Below, one piece after another: positions 45,777 to 57,464 of a DNA stretch of 64,000 bases (position 1 is its first letter; every line of letters begins with the position of its first letter). This DNA is from Aquirhabdus parva. GTDB lineage: Bacteria > Pseudomonadota > Gammaproteobacteria > Pseudomonadales > Moraxellaceae. The notes under the pieces are model-generated. The model had not been told where the DNA came from and made no database searches. It saw only the letters and a program-made list of their open reading frames with translations. The position numbers and the translations under genes are program-made. The stretch lies in NCBI RefSeq assembly GCF_003351745.1, contig NZ_CP031222.1:540207-604206 (forward strand), given 5' to 3'.

Positions 45777-46615
45777 GCAATACCATGAAGCCTTTGATTC
45801 ACTTTGCCCATGCCAATGGTATTCCATCCGCAGTGTATGAAAAGATTTTTGCGGCACTGCGTGATGATGCCGGCGGTAGTTTTGATGTGGTGACTTTGCC
45901 ATTGATCGGTGTAGACCCGCGTTTTCCTGTCAACAATCATTGGACTAATCTTCGTGACCAGTTGATTGACAGTATTCAGCGTCAATCTGTGGATGCTGAA
46001 GGGAATCGTCGTCCCGTCATTGCGCTGGGTCATTCGCTTGGTGGGCTGCTCAGTTATATGGCGGCGTATAAGGTGCCAGAGTTGATGAGTGGTCTGGTGA
46101 TGTTGGACCCGCCACTGATCAATGGTCTGTATTCGTTGGGCATGCATCTGGCTAAGACTTTTGCACCAACTGCCTACGATAAACGGACGCCAGCAGCACT
46201 GTCTAGTCGCAGACGTGATCACTGGGATAGCCGTGAGCAAGCCGCTGAAAAGTTGCGTGGTCGTGGGCTATTTTCAACCTTTGATCAGGATTGCTTTGAT
46301 GCCTATATCCAATATGGCCTCAAGGATGCACCTGATGGTGGTGTGACGCTGACTATTCCGAAGAGTGTTGAAGTGAAGATTTTTCAGACCAATCCGTCAT
46401 GGTTCTGGCTATTTCCGCGCCGTGCACCCAAAGTGCCAGCACATATGATCGCTGGTCGTGATAGTCAATTTTACGGTCGCGGCTTTCCTCAGCGTTTGCA
46501 GAGGCAGCAAGGGATTCCGTATACCTTAAGTGAAGGTGGCCATATGTTTCCGCTGGAACGTCCTTTGGAGACGGCGGCGATGATTAAAGCGGTGATTAAG
46601 GGGTTTAATCTTTAA
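45773..46615 (+). CDS. Alpha/beta hydrolase
   Basis: The 280-residue protein has an alpha/beta-hydrolase fold: an HAHANGIP oxyanion-side loop near residue 10, the nucleophile elbow GHSLGG near residue 86, a VMLDPP strand-loop, and a C-terminal LSEGGHMFPLERP with the catalytic His near 260. Its substrate is unknown; the superfamily includes esterases, lipases and thioesterases. It overlaps sppA by four bases, so they are co-translated. Confidence 0.86.
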   Translation: MSNTMKPLIHFAHANGIPSAVYEKIFAALRDDAGGSFDVVTLPLIGVDPRFPVNNHWTNLRDQLIDSIQRQSVDAEGNRRPVIALGHSLGGLLSYMAAYKVPELMSGLVMLDPPLINGLYSLGMHLAKTFAPTAYDKRTPAALSSRRRDHWDSREQAAEKLRGRGLFSTFDQDCFDAYIQYGLKDAPDGGVTLTIPKSVEVKIFQTNPSWFWLFPRRAPKVPAHMIAGRDSQFYGRGFPQRLQRQQGIPYTLSEGGHMFPLERPLETAAMIKAVIKGFNL

Positions 46616-46659
46616 AAAGACATCAAGAAGCATGATGCTGTTTATTATTCAAACATCTC

Positions 46660-46700
46660 CCGATCATCAAGCATAGTTTATAGAATAGTGTGATGATCGG
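46660..46700. terminator. Inverted repeat between convergent hydrolase and outer-membrane protein genes
   Basis: CCGATCATCA (46660-46669) and TGATGATCGG (46691-46700) are perfectly complementary with a 21-base loop. Without a T-run it is at best a weak bidirectional terminator. Confidence 0.45.
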
Positions 46701-46716
46701 TAGATATGAGTTTCAA

Positions 46717-47457
46717 TCAAAAACGATATCCAATACCCACCTGAAGAACTGGAAGCCACTTAATAGAATGTAAATCATTTTTAAGTTTGGTTTCTTGAGC
46801 TTGAGTATCTCTATCGATCATCTGGCAGACTTTAGGCATAGTTGCAAGGCAGGTCGTCGTTAAATTGACGTCAGGTGATCCAGAGAAGACCACGCCGAAA
46901 TCTGACGAAAAGTAAAAACCAGAGTTTTGACTTGAGTTGAATCCATCATAACCAAGACCTAGATAAGGTTTTGCACCATTCCACCGGACATCTGCATCTG
47001 CAGACCCAACCTGAAGGGAAGAGTACTGTTGACCGTTCAGGGTGATGAATCCATTTTCTGTTTTTTCAGCATGACCTTTAAACTTCACATTTAATGTCTC
47101 AAGACCGCCTGAGATACGAAAACCACCCGACCATGGATGGTAGTCTGCCAGTAGATCAAAGTTACTCATTTGAAGTTTGCCGCGTTGAGTCATGTCGGAT
47201 TTATTGATATTACGATCGTAACTCAAGTACCCAAAACCTGTACGAATCTTGAAGCGTGGATCAAACGAGTAAGTAAGGTCAAATCCCAAGCCGCTGGTTC
47301 CTGCTTTGAGACTCAGCCCAGCATTTTTAAATGCATCGTTATTTGAAGGTGTACTGGAAACCACTGGGGGGTTCGTGCTTTCAGGAGTGATTGTTTCTGC
47401 AAAAACACAGGGCGAAGCACAAACCAAAAGAAAGCTCAAAAGAGCACGGTTTATCAT
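46717..47457 (-). CDS. Outer-membrane beta-barrel-like protein
   Basis: The roughly 246-residue protein begins at ATG 47457 with a signal peptide (MINRALLSFLLVCASPCVFA, cut before ETITPES). The mature part alternates amphipathic strands (FDLTYSFDPRFKIRTGFGYLSYD, FRISGGLETLNVKF, PYLGLGYDGFN, FYFSSDFGVVFSG) and ends in VGIGYRF, the aromatic-Phe C-terminus recognised by BamA. This pattern fits an 8-stranded outer-membrane barrel of unknown role. The frame opens upstream to 47520, but that would put 21 polar residues before the signal. Confidence 0.82.
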   Translation of the reverse strand: MINRALLSFLLVCASPCVFAETITPESTNPPVVSSTPSNNDAFKNAGLSLKAGTSGLGFDLTYSFDPRFKIRTGFGYLSYDRNINKSDMTQRGKLQMSNFDLLADYHPWSGGFRISGGLETLNVKFKGHAEKTENGFITLNGQQYSSLQVGSADADVRWNGAKPYLGLGYDGFNSSQNSGFYFSSDFGVVFSGSPDVNLTTTCLATMPKVCQMIDRDTQAQETKLKNDLHSIKWLPVLQVGIGYRF

Positions 47458-47520
47458 GAATCTATCCTTGATTGAAAAGCGTTGAGGTTCGGAGGGCTTT
47501 GAAAATGTATATTGGGTCAC

Positions 47521-47808
47521 AAATTTGTTACAAAATGTAACTGAACTATATGGTAAAGAGTTTTTGCTGGGTTTACTACCTTTTCAAAGGTCATGCGTAT
47601 AAAAAAAGAATGTATAAAGGAGTAGGGAAGTAGTGAAGAAATCGCAATGTTTTTGGCGCCCCTTTCTCTATTTAAAGATGGCTATCTGGCAGATGTCCCA
47701 CAATAGTAAGATGCTATGAAGAGGGTGGTCTTCGGTGGGAGGGGGGGGGGAGAGTTTATCGAAAGGTAGGACTTCTTCGTTAGTATAAATTAAGAGAGTA
47801 TTGGTGCT
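47521..47808. other. Intergenic region with a ten-G homopolymer
   Basis: About 290 bases hold no convincing gene. A run of exactly ten G bases at 47741-47750 (inside GGGA-G10-AGAG) lies 58 bases before the start of the membrane protein at 47809. A tract this long is prone to slippage. Confidence 0.7.
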
Positions 47809-48144
47809 ATGCGATTGGTTTACAGCTTCCTTTTCGTGTGCTTGCTTGATGTAGCCTGCGCTGGCTATTTTCTTTCTTTGTGCTTTTATAAAATTGATGT
47901 ATTAACCATAGGATTGGCAATATTTTTACAGGTCTACGGTGTTTTACAATTAAATCGAATAGAGTGGCTGCTAGATTTTGGTGGTCGGTATCAAGGATAT
48001 TTTAATTTTTTCATTATTATCTGCGGATTGTATTTTCTAGCTTTAGGCTTTTCATGGCAGACAGATTTAGGAAAGTTAACAAAATACGGTTACTGCGTTC
48101 CCAAGTCAGTCTCTTTAAGTGATTTGCTGAAAGTAACGAAATAA
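47809..48144 (+). CDS. Small membrane protein of unknown function
   Basis: The 111-residue protein has three hydrophobic segments (about residues 4-25, 31-48 and 64-85: LVYSFLFVCLLDVACAGYFL, LTIGLAIFLQVYGVLQL, FNFFIIICGLYFLALGF) and a short polar C-terminus. No family is recognised. It stands alone between a G-tract region and a convergent DUF1851 gene, and its base use is AT-rich compared with neighbouring core genes. It may be a recent or variable acquisition. Confidence 0.6.
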   Translation: MRLVYSFLFVCLLDVACAGYFLSLCFYKIDVLTIGLAIFLQVYGVLQLNRIEWLLDFGGRYQGYFNFFIIICGLYFLALGFSWQTDLGKLTKYGYCVPKSVSLSDLLKVTK

Positions 48145-48190
48145 TTTATTTAGGCGTTTAAGTCATCGATAACAAAATTATTCTTGTTTT

Positions 48191-48667
48191 TTAGTCTGTT
48201 ATAACAATCTGCACTTGAGATCCGTCTTTTAGTTCTTGAATTTGCTGAAGTATATGGCCGGTGATTGCAAAGTGTTCGCGGGCAGGCACGGCATTAAGGT
48301 TGTCAACGGTATACTTCCCTTCGGCAAAAACTGGCAACGTGACGTAGGTATAACATTGATCCGCAGTTGGAATTTTTCCAGCCTGATGCAATTGCTCTAC
48401 CAAGTATGGCATTAGCCATTCATCTGCAATTTCAGAGTTTAACAATTCGCTAAAATGATCGACGGAGTTGGCAACAGGTTTAATTTCACCTGTTCCTGTA
48501 TTCAACCAAAGTATTTTGGTTGAATCACTTTGGAAAAACATGTCGCCTATGATAGAAAACAGAATCGGCGTAAAAGACTCAGGTAAAAGCCAAGCCCAAG
48601 ATGAGACAATTTGTTGTATTGTTTCATCATTTGGTTTGAAGTGCAGGTCAGACCATTTAATAGGCAA
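48191..48667 (-). CDS. DUF1851 protein (Tdi1-like T6SS immunity C-terminal domain)
   Basis: The 158-residue protein matches the DUF1851 pattern: GDMFFQ near residue 46, ILWLNTGTGEIKPVA, FSELLNSEIADEWLMP, DQCYTYVTLPVFAEGKYTVDNL and the AITGHILQQIQELKDG end. This domain occurs alone or as the C-terminal part of Tdi1-type immunity proteins against type VI toxins. No toxin or VgrG/PAAR gene is near, so it is an orphan here. It might be a retained immunity gene or an unrelated house-keeping member. Confidence 0.78.
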   Translation of the reverse strand: MPIKWSDLHFKPNDETIQQIVSSWAWLLPESFTPILFSIIGDMFFQSDSTKILWLNTGTGEIKPVANSVDHFSELLNSEIADEWLMPYLVEQLHQAGKIPTADQCYTYVTLPVFAEGKYTVDNLNAVPAREHFAITGHILQQIQELKDGSQVQIVITD

Positions 48668-48739
48668 GGGTTTAACCCCAACGTACTTGAATAAATGTGA
48701 TTTTTAACATTCTAGCTTTATCAAATCAAGTGAATTGAC

Positions 48740-48768
48740 TTCCAATCCTCCAACACTTCCCGTATAAT
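48740..48768 (+). promoter_or_regulatory. Probable promoter of the rpmI operon
   Basis: A perfect -10 hexamer TATAAT (48763-48768) is preceded 17 bases upstream by a weak -35 TTCCAA (48740-48745). A better TTGACT lies five bases further upstream, with too long a spacer. Position about 75 bases before rpmI fits a leader-containing transcript. Confidence 0.55.
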
Positions 48769-48780
48769 CCTGCCTCCCTT

Positions 48781-48825
48781 ACCCGCAGGTCATGACGCAG
48801 TTGGGCGTCTTGTAACTAAACGGGT
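48781..48825 (+). promoter_or_regulatory. Structured leader of rpmI-rplT
   Basis: ACCCG (48781-48785) can pair with CGGGT (48821-48825), enclosing a GACGC/GCGTC hairpin with a six-base loop. A compact structure just before rpmI suggests autoregulation by L20, which is known to bind leader RNA of this operon in other bacteria; here this is inference. Confidence 0.45.
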
Positions 48826-48843
48826 TCCAAAAAAGAGGCTGAT

Positions 48844-49044
48844 ATGAGTAAAATCAAACTCAAAACTAAACGCGGAGCTGCAAAGCGCTTCAAAAAAACC
48901 GCGAATGGTTTCAAGCGTAAGCAAGCATACAAACGCCACATTCTGACCAAAAAGTCTCCGAAGCGTATTCGTCAACTACGCGGTTGTGTAATGGTTCACG
49001 TCAGTGACGTTGCAGCTGTTCGCCGTATGTGCCCATACCTTTAA
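48844..49044 (+). CDS. rpmI: 50S ribosomal protein L35
   Basis: The 66-residue basic protein starts [19 protein letters not shown] and has the conserved [18 protein letters not shown] core. It sits in the large subunit and is co-transcribed with L20. AGAGG lies before the ATG. infC, which usually precedes rpmI, is not in this window; the gene before it is the unrelated DUF1851 gene on the opposite strand. Confidence 0.97.
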   Translation: MSKIKLKTKRGAAKRFKKTANGFKRKQAYKRHILTKKSPKRIRQLRGCVMVHVSDVAAVRRMCPYL

Positions 49045-49055
49045 GGAGATATTAA

Positions 49056-49415
49056 ATGGCTCGTGTTAAACGTGGTGTAACGGCTCATCGCCGTCATAAA
49101 AAAGTTCTAGCCCGTGCAAAAGGTTACTACGGTGCGCGTTCACGCGTATATAAAGTAGCCGTACAGGCTGTGATGAAAGCCGGTCAATACGCATATCGTG
49201 ACCGTCGTCAAAAGAAACGTACCTTCCGCGCATTGTGGATTGCACGTATCAACGCAGGTGCACGTTTGAATGGTCTGTCATACAGCCGTTTGATCAATGG
49301 CCTGAAAAAAGCAGAAGTGATTATCGACCGCCGTGTATTGGCTGATATCGCGATGCATGATGCGACTGCATTTAGCGCCATTGCTGAAAAAGCAAAAGGT
49401 GCGCTCGCTGCTTAA
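49056..49415 (+). CDS. rplT: 50S ribosomal protein L20
   Basis: The 119-residue protein is the L20 assembly protein: [21 protein letters not shown] at the N-terminus and the [18 protein letters not shown] core. A strong AAGGAG site lies 8 bases after the rpmI stop. In other bacteria it also represses the operon by binding leader RNA. A terminator follows, separating it from pheS. Confidence 0.97.
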   Translation: MARVKRGVTAHRRHKKVLARAKGYYGARSRVYKVAVQAVMKAGQYAYRDRRQKKRTFRALWIARINAGARLNGLSYSRLINGLKKAEVIIDRRVLADIAMHDATAFSAIAEKAKGALAA

Positions 49416-49441
49416 TTCATGTTAAGTTGCGTTAAAACAAG

Positions 49442-49468
49442 AAGCCACCTCAACAGGGTGGCTTTTTT
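49442..49468 (+). terminator. rplT terminator
   Basis: AAGCCACC pairs with GGTGGCTT across a seven-base loop, followed by TTTT. Confidence 0.9.
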
Positions 49469-49579
49469 GTTGTCGTTTTTGTGGGTTCTTGAGGGGATAA
49501 ACCTCCGCAAATGATGATTTTAAGTTAGAATTCGTAGCCCGTTTTTAGTGGTTCACCATGCGCTTACAAAATGCTGTGA

Positions 49580-53081
<3,502 letters not shown>

Positions 53082-53085
<4 letters not shown>

Positions 53086-53378
53086 CTGCACTAACTAAAG
53101 CCGAAATGGCAGATAATTTAAGTGAAAAGACAGGCATCAATCGACGTGAAGCCAAGCAATTGGTTGAACTCTTTTTTGCTGAAATTTCTAAATCCTTAAT
53201 TTCAGGTGAAGTGGTTAAGTTATCAGGTTTTGGTAACTTTGAATTGCGTAATAAACGCCAACGTCCAGGTCGTAATCCAAAGACTGGCGAAGAGATTCCA
53301 ATTTCTGCACGTCGTGTAGTGACTTTCCGCGCTGGTCAGAAATTCCGTCGTCGTGTTGGCGAAGGTGCTGACGAATAA
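53082..53378 (+). CDS. ihfA: Integration host factor alpha subunit
   Basis: The 98-residue DNA-bending protein pairs with IhfB. It has the HU/IHF fold with [11 protein letters not shown] and the beta-arm [12 protein letters not shown] containing the intercalating Pro. It overlaps pheT by four bases, the gammaproteobacterial pheST-ihfA order. A strong hairpin terminator follows. Confidence 0.96.
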
Positions 53379-53436
53379 TAAAGTCATCTTTACGATCAAT
53401 TATAAATCCTGATCGTTAGGTTCCGCAGCTTTATTG

Positions 53437-53470
53437 AAAACCTCTAGTCTAAAGTCAGACTAGAGGTTTT
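53437..53470 (+). terminator. ihfA operon terminator
   Basis: A perfect 14-bp inverted repeat (AAAACCTCTAGTCT / AGACTAGAGGTTTT) with a six-base loop closes the operon. Confidence 0.9.
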
Positions 53471-53540
53471 CTGCGTTTAAAATCCATGAAATTTAGGTTT
53501 AAAAAAACCTTAGCCAAATTAAGGTCGTAGTACGGGATTG

Positions 53541-54068
53541 TTACGAAGTTTTTTCAACGATGGCTTTGATATTGGCGAGACCCGTTTCAAAGTCTTTGCC
53601 CACCACGCGATCCATGTTGAAGAATAGTCCCATCACTTTAGCGATAAAAGGACTTGGTCCGCGCATTTCCCACGTTACTTCGGTTGAGTCGCCTAGGTTG
53701 ACGATACTGAATTCAGCGATATTATGCGCTTCAAAGGGCTTTAAGAAGTCGAGCTGAATAATGATTTGATCAAAAGGGTTGGAAAGCGTGATTTCCATCC
53801 GACCTGAGCCCACTTTGCCTTGACCTGCCCAGCTATAGATCGTGCCTAAGCCTTCTGGGGTTCCTTCAAAAGTACGGATCATGGTTGGATCAATGTTTTC
53901 CCAAGGCGACCAAGACTGCCATTGGTGGAAATCATTAATGAGTGGGAAGATGCGTTCCGGTGGGGCGCTGATGCGGATGGAGCGATGCAGTTGGAAGGTG
54001 TCCGGTTTGGTCGCCGCAAAGAGCAGTACAACCGCAATAATGACAATAATGATGGCTAGGATTAACAT
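53541..54068 (-). CDS. Membrane-anchored SRPBCC (polyketide cyclase-like) protein
   Basis: The 175-residue protein begins with a transmembrane helix (LILAIIIVIIAVVLLFAATK) and continues with a START-like domain (about 28-172): HRSIRISAPPERIFPLINDFHQW, WSPWENIDPTM, the glycine-rich YSWAGQGKVGSG and the C-terminal KDFETGLANIKAIVE helix. This family is common beside unrelated genes, and its ligand is unknown. It is convergent with ihfA. Confidence 0.85.
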   Translation of the reverse strand: MLILAIIIVIIAVVLLFAATKPDTFQLHRSIRISAPPERIFPLINDFHQWQSWSPWENIDPTMIRTFEGTPEGLGTIYSWAGQGKVGSGRMEITLSNPFDQIIIQLDFLKPFEAHNIAEFSIVNLGDSTEVTWEMRGPSPFIAKVMGLFFNMDRVVGKDFETGLANIKAIVEKTS

Positions 54069-54132
54069 GACAGTACACTCCCATAGCGATTAAGGGTGAG
54101 CGTGCAGCCACTAAATTTAAAGGGTGATTCGT

Positions 54133-54468
54133 CTACTTTTTGGGCTTTTGCGCTCTGGTTGCCGCGGCATAAGCAAGTCTTGCCCACTGTGCGGCTTGTT
54201 CAAAATCTTCAAAAATTTCATCTGGTGCTTGGTAGTAAGACATTTGAATGGCTTTACCCTCGCGATCAAATTTAAATGGCGGTAGTCCAAGCTTTTCAAA
54301 CGTTTGGCGACTTGCGGCATCCGCTTTGAGATAAAGAATCTCATCCGCCACCAATCCAAACATCAAATCGTGGTAATAGACACCATAGCCACCGAACATG
54401 CGGCGAATCCGAATCACCCCAAATTGTGCAAAAACTTCATGCAAAAAATCGGTGAATTCGGTGGCCAT
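54133..54468 (-). CDS. TfoX/Sxy N-terminal domain protein
   Basis: The 111-residue protein has the stand-alone TfoX-N domain: FGVIRIRRMFGGYGVYYHDLMFGLVADEILYLKAD is diagnostic (residues about 15-50), followed by the MSYYQAPDEIFEDFEQAAQW region, and a Lys/Arg tail. In enteric bacteria and Haemophilus, Sxy/TfoX activates competence genes, but short one-domain members like this are widespread and unproven in that role. It lies between the SRPBCC gene and plsB on the same strand. Confidence 0.85.
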   Translation of the reverse strand: MATEFTDFLHEVFAQFGVIRIRRMFGGYGVYYHDLMFGLVADEILYLKADAASRQTFEKLGLPPFKFDREGKAIQMSYYQAPDEIFEDFEQAAQWARLAYAAATRAQKPKK

Positions 54469-54499
54469 GCGTCACTCCTGTTTTCTGCGAGCCCAAAGC

Positions 54500-57127
54500 C
54501 TATTTGGCTTTAGGTTTACGTTCTTTCTTCTTAGCAAGCGCTGCAATGGCTGATTGAATTTCTTCTTCACTGACATTGGTCATATGTTGTAAGGCATTCA
54601 AGGTATCGGCATTCAGCACTAAGCGTGAGTCTTCGGCCATATTGATGAGACGATGGTCAAAATGAATGAGCCCCTGATCATCAATTGTCACATATTTCAG
54701 CTCGGATAGCGCGGCAACAAAACTACGGAACAAGGCCTTGTCAAAAAACTCTGGTGAATTGAATTCATAGAGTACGGAGAGGCGCTGACCCAACAAATGG
54801 CTGAGGTCTTCGACTTGCTTGGCGGTGATACGTCCTGAACCTTGTTGGCTAAGCAGCGTTAAGGTCATGAAATAGCGCTCTAAGCTTTGTTGTACTGGAG
54901 CAGCCAGCACGCCAAGCTGATTGTATGCTTCGCTATTGGGTGGCGGGCTATAAACGGTATTTGAGCCATCATCGAGCACCAGTTCAGCAGCGATCAGAGC
55001 GGCCAGCTGTTGATCAATCACCTCATCCAGCATTTCCTTACGCCACTTTAAGAACAGTTCGGCCTGCAGGAAGGGGTACAGGGTTTGAATCACGCTGCCA
55101 ATTTCTTCTCGGCTGATTCGGCCATTGTGCTGTACCAAAGAAGCGATCAGAGACGGTAAGATAAAAAGGTGCAAGATGTTGTTGCGGAAGTAGGTCAGAA
55201 GCACGCCTTGACCGTCTTCGATGGCAATCATATCGCCCAGCAAATGCTTGACGCGTTTGATGAGTTTTAATTTTAGGCCATAGGCAATGATATCGCGTCC
55301 TGAGAAGGTGGTGATTTCAATCCGCTCATCATACGGGACCGCTTCGGCAAGCGAACGATAGGTGTCCAATTGCTTGATACAGACTTCTTCATCCAGTGCA
55401 TGTTTAGGCGTTGCAAGTAGCACTACCGATAACAGCGATACAGGATTCAATACCGCTGCGCGGTTGATGTTCTGCATGATGTTTTCGGCAACGGTATCCA
55501 CTGCCAATTTAGCTTCACGGGGCATGGGATCATCATTGCTCAGCAATTGTATGTTATCGGCATTATGGGCTTTTAGCACTTGATCCAAAAAGACGGGCTC
55601 ACCAAAGCTGACGTGTACTTTACCAAAAATACGTTCAATTTTTCTGGCTGCTTGCAGCAAGCCCCAGACGGATTCTGATTCTTTTGGCTTACCTGACATT
55701 TCACCCACATAAGTAGCCCCTTCCATAAGGCGCTCATAGCCAATATAAGTTGGAATAAAGGCAATGGGTTTACCTGCACCGCGCATATGACTATGAATGG
55801 TCATAGCGAGCATACCGGTCTTCGGTGGAAGTAAACGTCCTGTACGTGAGCGTCCGCCTTCGATAAAGTATTCAATTGGGTTGTTGCGGGTTAAAATGCT
55901 ATGAAGGTATTCTTTAAAAACAGAGACATAAAGAGGATTTCCCTTAAATGTTCTACGAATAAAGAATGCGCCACCACGACGTAGCAATGGGCCTACGCCT
56001 GGGATATTGAGATTGTCCCCTGCCGCAATGTACGGGATCATCATGCCGCGTTTATAAATGACATAGGACAGCAGTAAATAGTCAATATGACTGCGATGCG
56101 ATGGTGTATAGATCAGCTCATATTCATCGGCAATATTGCGTACACTTTGAAAGTGGTGGACTTCAACCCCGTCGTACAACTGTGTCCAGAGCCAGGTCAG
56201 GCTGCGTTCAAGAAAACGAACAGCAGAGTAGGAGTAATCGGAAGCGATTTCATCCAGATAGCCATGTGCTTCGTGATGAACTTCAATGGAGGTCTTATTG
56301 CTGCGGGTCATTTCACGTTGAATCGCCTCTTGAATACTTTGAGTACTCATCAGGTCATCGACCATATTGCGGCGATCGGAAAGATCGGGGCCAAGTACAA
56401 TTTCGCGCTGGCGGGTCAAGTAGTCACGCAGTTGTTGCATGATCCGTTTGGCAATTTCATTGGCGTCACTAGGACCTTGTTTGCGGATATCTGCAACCAG
56501 CGAGCGCAAGGGCAGTGGGTCATGAAACTGAACAAAAGCCTGACGACCATGAACGATGATATTCGCTGATTGCTTCAGCAGGCTGGGTGTTGCCCATGAG
56601 TCTGCAAACAGTAGTTTAAACAAAGAATCTTCTTTGTCTGGAGCACGTCCCCATAGAATGGTGATTGGCACCAGCTCTACATCCAGATCTGGGAACTGTG
56701 CAACAGCATCCATCAAACGCAGCAAACGAGGTGGCTGAACATCAGTGGGTGTCCGAAACGGGTTGCCTTCGTCGGTATTTTTAATATACAGAATAGCCGT
56801 TTCTTCGTTTAAACGGTGGCTGACCATTGGATTAAGCGGGGCTGGTAAATTCTGACGTCGCGCCTCACCGTCAACCAGTAACGCATTGCTCATGGAGTGT
56901 TCAAAGAACACATAGCAGATTGCCCGCTCATGTCCAATGACCGCCGGAGGCGTACTCTCACCAGATTCTGTTTGCGGAGTGATTACGAGAGGCTCTAGCT
57001 TGGCGGGCAGGGATTGCAGCCCTTTTGGAATATCTCCGAGTAAATGTGGTGTTGCAACCGTATCGAGTAATTTTCCCGACAAACGACGATACCAATTACT
57101 GATATTGGATTGAAATTTATTCGACAT
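54500..57127 (-). CDS. plsB: Glycerol-3-phosphate 1-O-acyltransferase
   Basis: The 875-residue inner-membrane enzyme makes the first acyl transfer to glycerol-3-phosphate. Its acyltransferase block has HRSHIDYLLLSYV (HxxxxD) near residue 339, GAFFIRRTFKGN, the EGGRSRTGRLLPPK motif near 416 and VAFIP-like IAFIPTYIGYE near 453. The N-terminal and C-terminal parts are typical of the long proteobacterial PlsB. A Lys-rich tail (KKKERKPKAK) ends it. It supplies phospholipid precursors for enzymes including Psd. Confidence 0.95.
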   Translation of the reverse strand: MSNKFQSNISNWYRRLSGKLLDTVATPHLLGDIPKGLQSLPAKLEPLVITPQTESGESTPPAVIGHERAICYVFFEHSMSNALLVDGEARRQNLPAPLNPMVSHRLNEETAILYIKNTDEGNPFRTPTDVQPPRLLRLMDAVAQFPDLDVELVPITILWGRAPDKEDSLFKLLFADSWATPSLLKQSANIIVHGRQAFVQFHDPLPLRSLVADIRKQGPSDANEIAKRIMQQLRDYLTRQREIVLGPDLSDRRNMVDDLMSTQSIQEAIQREMTRSNKTSIEVHHEAHGYLDEIASDYSYSAVRFLERSLTWLWTQLYDGVEVHHFQSVRNIADEYELIYTPSHRSHIDYLLLSYVIYKRGMMIPYIAAGDNLNIPGVGPLLRRGGAFFIRRTFKGNPLYVSVFKEYLHSILTRNNPIEYFIEGGRSRTGRLLPPKTGMLAMTIHSHMRGAGKPIAFIPTYIGYERLMEGATYVGEMSGKPKESESVWGLLQAARKIERIFGKVHVSFGEPVFLDQVLKAHNADNIQLLSNDDPMPREAKLAVDTVAENIMQNINRAAVLNPVSLLSVVLLATPKHALDEEVCIKQLDTYRSLAEAVPYDERIEITTFSGRDIIAYGLKLKLIKRVKHLLGDMIAIEDGQGVLLTYFRNNILHLFILPSLIASLVQHNGRISREEIGSVIQTLYPFLQAELFLKWRKEMLDEVIDQQLAALIAAELVLDDGSNTVYSPPPNSEAYNQLGVLAAPVQQSLERYFMTLTLLSQQGSGRITAKQVEDLSHLLGQRLSVLYEFNSPEFFDKALFRSFVAALSELKYVTIDDQGLIHFDHRLINMAEDSRLVLNADTLNALQHMTNVSEEEIQSAIAALAKKKERKPKAK

Positions 57128-57464
57128 AGGACAGAAATCCCTTTGTATTAAGCTTGAAATTATATCGCCGTATCATGCCACAACTCAGCCAAGCTGTGCC
57201 TGATTTCAAGTTGGATTTACGTTGATTTTCTATAGCGACAGACTTAAAACTGCTTGGTGTTTTGTGCTGATGGGCATAAAACACCAAATCATCGTGTCAG
57301 GATGATCGTATCTGTTAGTTGGAGCTGACGTAATGGCAAACAGCGTCAACATAGGCGTTCATACTGATTTTGTGTAATATGAGTGCAGGATGAGTCATGC
57401 ACAATACTATAGTTTTTTATTTAAAGTCTTTTACAGTCATTTAGGGTTTTGGGATTTAGTCATT
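57128..57464. other. Intergenic region between plsB and corA
   Basis: About 340 bases separate the divergent plsB and corA genes. No RNA gene or strong palindrome was seen. ORF 57390-57464 could be a 25-residue N-terminal extension of CorA and is not counted as coding here. Confidence 0.35.

Noticed and set aside
56087-56569. ORF antisense to plsB (160 residues)
   Set aside because: No start context or domain; fully inside a strongly conserved enzyme gene.
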